The notes under the pieces: generated by a model
The model's input: the letters and a program-made list of their open reading frames with translations, nothing else
What the model was told of the DNA's origin: nothing
Databases searched by the model: none
Part shown: piece by piece, positions 60,897 through 64,000 of the stretch
How the letters are laid out: every line of letters begins with the position of its first letter
Position numbering within the stretch: the first letter of the stretch is position 1
DNA from: Cohnella abietis
GTDB taxonomy: Bacteria > Bacillota > Bacilli > Paenibacillales > Paenibacillaceae
NCBI RefSeq assembly: GCF_004295585.1
Contig: NZ_AP019400.1
Location: forward strand, 5,859,501 to 5,923,500
Direction of reading: 5' to 3'
Length of the DNA: 64,000 nt
Position numbers and translations under genes: made by a program

Positions 60897-61745
60897 ATGG
60901 AGAATATTATTGAGGTGACTTCATTAGAGAAATCATTTTCAAATTTCCGATCATTAAAGAACGTTTCCTTTAAAGTACGTAAGGGAGAAATCTTCGGATT
61001 TCTGGGTCCAAGCGGATCAGGTAAAACGACAACGATAAAAATATTAACAGCTCAATTGAAACCTACCTCGGGAAATGCCTATGTTTTCGGAGTACCGGCC
61101 CATGAGCTACAGGAAGAAAAATATCGCAAAAAAATCGGCTTGGTTTCAGACGACACCGCTTTGTATGGCCGTTTGTCCGTCTACGATAACTTGAAGCTCT
61201 ATTGCGACTTGTACGAAGTGTCTCTGAATCGGATTGATGAGGTTTTACAGATGGTGAATTTAGAAAAGGAAAGCAAGCGGATCGTTTCTAAGTTATCGAG
61301 GGGGATGCTTCAGAGGGTTATTTTAGCCCGCGCTTTCCTACACGAGCCTGAACTGCTATTTCTTGATGAACCAACATCCGCTCTTGATCCTGTGAACACC
61401 AAGCATATTTATGAAGGGTTATCGCGACTAAAGGACAAGGGCACTACCATATTTTTGACGACACATGATATGAATGAAGCGCAAATATTGTGTGACCGGG
61501 TCGCATTTCTCAACAACGGTGAAATCCAGCTGCTGGGTGCTCCCAAAAAGCTATGTGAGCAGCACGGAGATGCTACCTTAACAGTAGAGCTGACGGATGG
61601 CTCTGAGGTTATCATTCCGAAGGGGTCTGAAGGAGCGCAGCAGTTATTTGACTACATGAGTAAAGATCAAGTAGCTTCGGTTCATTCGAATTATCCTACA
61701 TTAGGCGATATATTTGTAGAAGTTACAGGGAGGAAATTATCATGA
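60897..61745 (+). CDS. ABC exporter ATP-binding protein
   Basis: 282 residues. Walker A FLGPSGSGKTTTIKIL, signature KLSRGMLQRVILARAF (SRG replaces the usual SGG), Walker B ELLFLDEPTSALDPV and switch histidine LTTHDMNEA are all present; the C-terminal ~60 residues are the small domain found in drug- or lantibiotic-type ABC-2 exporters. It couples to the permease in the next gene, which its stop overlaps by four bases. ATG has GGAGGTTGAGGGCGC upstream. The substrate is unknown. Confidence 0.9.
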   Translation: MENIIEVTSLEKSFSNFRSLKNVSFKVRKGEIFGFLGPSGSGKTTTIKILTAQLKPTSGNAYVFGVPAHELQEEKYRKKIGLVSDDTALYGRLSVYDNLKLYCDLYEVSLNRIDEVLQMVNLEKESKRIVSKLSRGMLQRVILARAFLHEPELLFLDEPTSALDPVNTKHIYEGLSRLKDKGTTIFLTTHDMNEAQILCDRVAFLNNGEIQLLGAPKKLCEQHGDATLTVELTDGSEVIIPKGSEGAQQLFDYMSKDQVASVHSNYPTLGDIFVEVTGRKLS

Positions 61746-62452
61746 CATTTTCTACGAAGCGTGTATTCGCTATATTGAATAAAGATTATAAAGACGTATC
61801 TAGAAATTTGTACGTAAACACAACGGTATTCCTTCCGCTAATTATGGCTGTCCTTTTAAGTCGCTTAGATGCAGTGAACATTGATACCTATTTTTTAGTC
61901 ATCAATATGGCTTTCATACTGGTCTCGACTTACGTTCAATCCTCACTAATTGCTGAAGAGAAAGAGAAGAAAACTTTGCGCGGGCTCATGCTGTCTCCTG
62001 CTAGCACTACAGAAATCTTTTTTGGCAAAAGCTTGCTCAGCTTTATCGGGACCAGCGGCATTGTCCTCCTCTCGATATTAATAATGGATTACAGCCCTAA
62101 TAATGCTCTAATCGTCGCATTCGCATTATTCTTATCCGTCATTTTCTACCTTGGAGTAGGTACATTGATTGGTCTGCTTACGAAGTCAGTCATGGAGGCC
62201 TCGGTTGCTATCATGCCAGCGCTTGGAATCTTTACTCTCAGCCCCTTGGTTTCTCCTTTCATTGAGAAGTATCCAGTTCTGAAAATAACGGAGTATTTAC
62301 CGAACATACAGCTTATCGACCTGGCGAAACAAGTAGAAACCGGAGCTGCCTTCGCAGAGGTATGGCCTAACTTGGGGATCATTCTTCTCTGGTCCATTGC
62401 CATTTACACTATGTGTGGGTACTTGTACAAGAAGAACATGGTGGATGATTGA
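61742..62452 (+). CDS. ABC-2 type exporter permease
   Basis: 236 residues with six membrane helices in the ABC-2 pattern: VFAILNKDYKDVSRNLYVNT then YVQSSLIAEEKEKKTLRGLM (the cytoplasmic loop after helix 2), and a C-terminal ENP-like region near EYLPNIQLIDLAKQ. It acts with the ATPase upstream. It starts with ATG overlapping the upstream stop (ATGA); GGGAGGAAATTATC is its ribosome site. The palindromic repeat element begins ~90 bases after its stop. Confidence 0.87.
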   Translation: MTFSTKRVFAILNKDYKDVSRNLYVNTTVFLPLIMAVLLSRLDAVNIDTYFLVINMAFILVSTYVQSSLIAEEKEKKTLRGLMLSPASTTEIFFGKSLLSFIGTSGIVLLSILIMDYSPNNALIVAFALFLSVIFYLGVGTLIGLLTKSVMEASVAIMPALGIFTLSPLVSPFIEKYPVLKITEYLPNIQLIDLAKQVETGAAFAEVWPNLGIILLWSIAIYTMCGYLYKKNMVDD

Positions 62453-62543
62453 GGGCTGAAGGAAAACTGGGATGGTTGTCTCGAAGCAACTTTAGAAAAC
62501 TACAATTATTCTATTAATATGAGGAGCGCCAGCGTTTGTCTTT

Positions 62544-62744
62544 GAGATCGTGAAATCTCCTTGTTATGTTTTACCCATTCAGATTTCACGATCTCAACCC
62601 GGGGCCCCCGTAAAGTATTCGGAAATGACTACAAAGCTTATCTTCACTTTACAGGGTGGAGCAACCGGAAGGAGATACATCCCCGCAAAACTATAATCTA
62701 TAGACAAGCTAGTGGCTGCCCATAAGTTACCTTATGGGACAGCC
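62544..62744. repeat. Dispersed intergenic repeat, copy B, with perfect palindrome
   Basis: 62544-62558 (GAGATCGTGAAATCT) and 62581-62595 are perfect 15-base inverted repeats around a 22-base loop. 62564-62595 is the exact reverse complement of 3589-3620, and 62662-62695 nearly that of 3549-3582. Between the blocks, CCCCGTAAAG (62606-62615) and CTTTACAGGG (62647-62656) form another stem. The hairpin at 62714-62744 (CCCATAAG against CTTATGGG within matching GGCTG/CAGCC arms) parallels the terminator at 3497. No coding capacity. The copy is more complete than copy A. Confidence 0.7.
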
Positions 62745-62752
62745 CCGTTTAT

Positions 62753-63826
62753 TCACTGCGCCCAAATTTGTTGATTTGTTTTAACAATCGTCCCTGTCTC
62801 AGTTGCATGTTCAATCATCATCGCCAAATAGTGGTCCTGTGATGCTTCTGCTAAGCTGTAGAAGCTTGGTCCTCCATTAACATAGCTGTTCATATTATCC
62901 AGACAAGTCGCAATGGCGATTTCATCGTCGGTCAAGCTTGCAGGAATGAATGGGTTTCGATAAGCCCATCTTTCTCCTGCCATAATCCCCTTCAAATAAT
63001 AGCCTTCCAAATTCCCATCTTCCCCCGCATTCACCCGCTTCAGGTCATACTGCACCGGGGTAGCAAAGTCTTGCAAATATTTAATAGCTCCATTATGGAT
63101 TTCGCCTTTGTCTCCCCTAACCAGCAAACGTGGAGAACGGATCCAAGAAAAATATTGATCACCCGTAAAATCATAAACGGCGGTTTTGTCACCAAATTGG
63201 AGCAGAGCAATAACCTGCTTCGAATCAATTGTCTTCTCTTTCTCCGGTGCGCCTTTTCTGTTCGGTCCCTCAATTATTGGTGTAGTATACGAGAAAGCGC
63301 GAATTTCAACATCCTCAAATTGAATTCCCAATATGCGGCGAATTAAACTCATCCCATGATACCCATGGGCTACTGAAACTTGAGTTTGAGAGATGTCTCC
63401 TAGCAATCCCGAATGTATGATAGACAAGCGGGCAGCATGAAGTGGTTGATACAAATATTGTTCCGCAACTTGAACTCGCGCATTGCGTCCTACTTCATCA
63501 TTTAATTCAATCAATGCATCAAGGTCGGCGGCCGGTGGAGTCTCTGTCAGCACTGGAATGTCACGTTTAACCAGCTTGCGGATAAATTCAGGCGTGACTC
63601 CCCTCGAAACAGCAAGCACGACAAATGAGGGAGTCGTATTATTAAACAATTCATCTATATCTCGATACGTTGGAATGCCCCAATCACGCTCAATCCGCTG
63701 CCCCTGTAAGGGGTCTCGCACAACTATACCTGTGACCTGAAACTTCTCTGGTAACGATCTTGCAATACGAAGGTAAAACTCCGTTCGCCAGCCGCCCCCC
63801 ACTATACCAAATTTTATTTGCTCCAT
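62753..63826 (-). CDS. Gfo/Idh/MocA-family oxidoreductase
   Basis: 357 residues. The N-terminal Rossmann domain binds NAD(P) through FGIVGGGWRTEFYLRIARSL. The usual EKP motif is replaced by VLTETPPAADLDALI, with Thr-Pro in place of Lys-Pro, so the catalytic lysine is missing at that point. The C-terminal alpha/beta domain (~130-340, GYHGMSLIRRILGIQFEDVE) would bind a sugar or cyclitol. The loss suggests an altered or no dehydrogenase activity. ATG has AAAGGAGTAGCATCAT upstream. No partner gene is visible in the remaining ~170 bases of the window. Confidence 0.82.
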   Translation of the reverse strand: MEQIKFGIVGGGWRTEFYLRIARSLPEKFQVTGIVVRDPLQGQRIERDWGIPTYRDIDELFNNTTPSFVVLAVSRGVTPEFIRKLVKRDIPVLTETPPAADLDALIELNDEVGRNARVQVAEQYLYQPLHAARLSIIHSGLLGDISQTQVSVAHGYHGMSLIRRILGIQFEDVEIRAFSYTTPIIEGPNRKGAPEKEKTIDSKQVIALLQFGDKTAVYDFTGDQYFSWIRSPRLLVRGDKGEIHNGAIKYLQDFATPVQYDLKRVNAGEDGNLEGYYLKGIMAGERWAYRNPFIPASLTDDEIAIATCLDNMNSYVNGGPSFYSLAEASQDHYLAMMIEHATETGTIVKTNQQIWAQ

Positions 63827-64000
63827 ATGATGCTACTCCTTTGAGTTGCCTATTTGTATATTATAAGCTCCTTCCGTCGCGCCCTCCACCATCTTGTTGT
63901 TCCTACTCTATTTACATCCTTAATTTTAATCAACCGTTCCCTATTGGGTTAGTGTACTCTTTCAATATGAAGATTCAAACTTGCCCTGTTTTGGTATAGC

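Noticed and set aside
63827..64000. Possible gene start at the right edge
   Set aside because: Only about 170 bases remain, with no ribosome site followed by a convincing reading frame.

Overview
The window looks like chromosome of a spore-forming Gram-positive of the Paenibacillus/Cohnella type. The grounds are strong AGGAGG-type ribosome sites with frequent TTG/GTG starts, Bacillus-type Fur boxes (TGATAATnATTATCA), sigma-A promoters, a GlcT-type antiterminator with its RNA target, a SpoIIP-family protein, a YesM/YesN-type two-component pair beside a sugar ABC transporter, and many carbohydrate-active genes. No rRNA, tRNA, transposase, phage gene or CRISPR array was seen.

Layout. 1-3.5 kb: end of a siderophore-binding lipoprotein, a Fur-box-preceded Btr-like AraC regulator, and a split chromate transporter. 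3.5-12.2 kb: housekeeping and envelope genes (small membrane protein, orphan ECF sigma factor, AIM24, TerC, NlpC/P60, ROK fructokinase, threonine synthase, TRM11-like methyltransferase, PPK2, YobA-like lipoprotein). 12.2-13.6 kb: gene-free and filled by two tandem arrays. 13.6-18.5 kb: phosphodiester glycosidase, HD-GYP protein, an unusual LuxI/FeeM-like acyltransferase + ThiF pair, and an SDR/ArsR pair. 18.6-24.1 kb: AraC regulator divergent from GH30-GH3 glycosidases, facing a CE7 esterase. 24.2-26.6 kb: BstA-like, GNAT and SpoIIP-like genes. 26.9-33 kb: divergent Fur-controlled siderophore uptake cluster, followed by a second 51-bp tandem array. 33.4-42 kb: GlcNAc-type PTS operon (glcT-crr-EIICB-ptsH-ptsI) divergent from an NgcEFG-like ABC operon; both leaders carry RAT-like antiterminator/terminator structures. 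42.3-57.8 kb: metallophosphoesterase, then one long minus-strand regulon (YesMN pair, ABC importer, SDR, GH4, aldose epimerase, IlvD/Edd dehydratase, U32-like protein, aldehyde dehydrogenase) that reads as an oxidative sugar or uronate pathway ending at 2-oxoglutarate. 57.9-64 kb: SelO, a LytTR regulator fused to a dead ABC domain with its ABC exporter, a dispersed palindromic repeat, and a Gfo/Idh/MocA oxidoreductase.

How it fits together. The window is dominated by scavenging: iron (Fur boxes, SBP/permease/ATPase/FhuF-like reductase, Btr-like sensor), amino sugars (PTS plus ABC under what looks like one PRD antiterminator), and plant polysaccharide fragments (GH30, GH3, CE7, GH4 with oxidative catabolism). 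The most novel-looking items are the pair of RAT-type leaders, the acyltransferase-ThiF pair, the unassigned U32-like enzyme in the oxidative operon, the two arrays of exactly 51-bp period, and the palindromic repeat present at both ends of the window.
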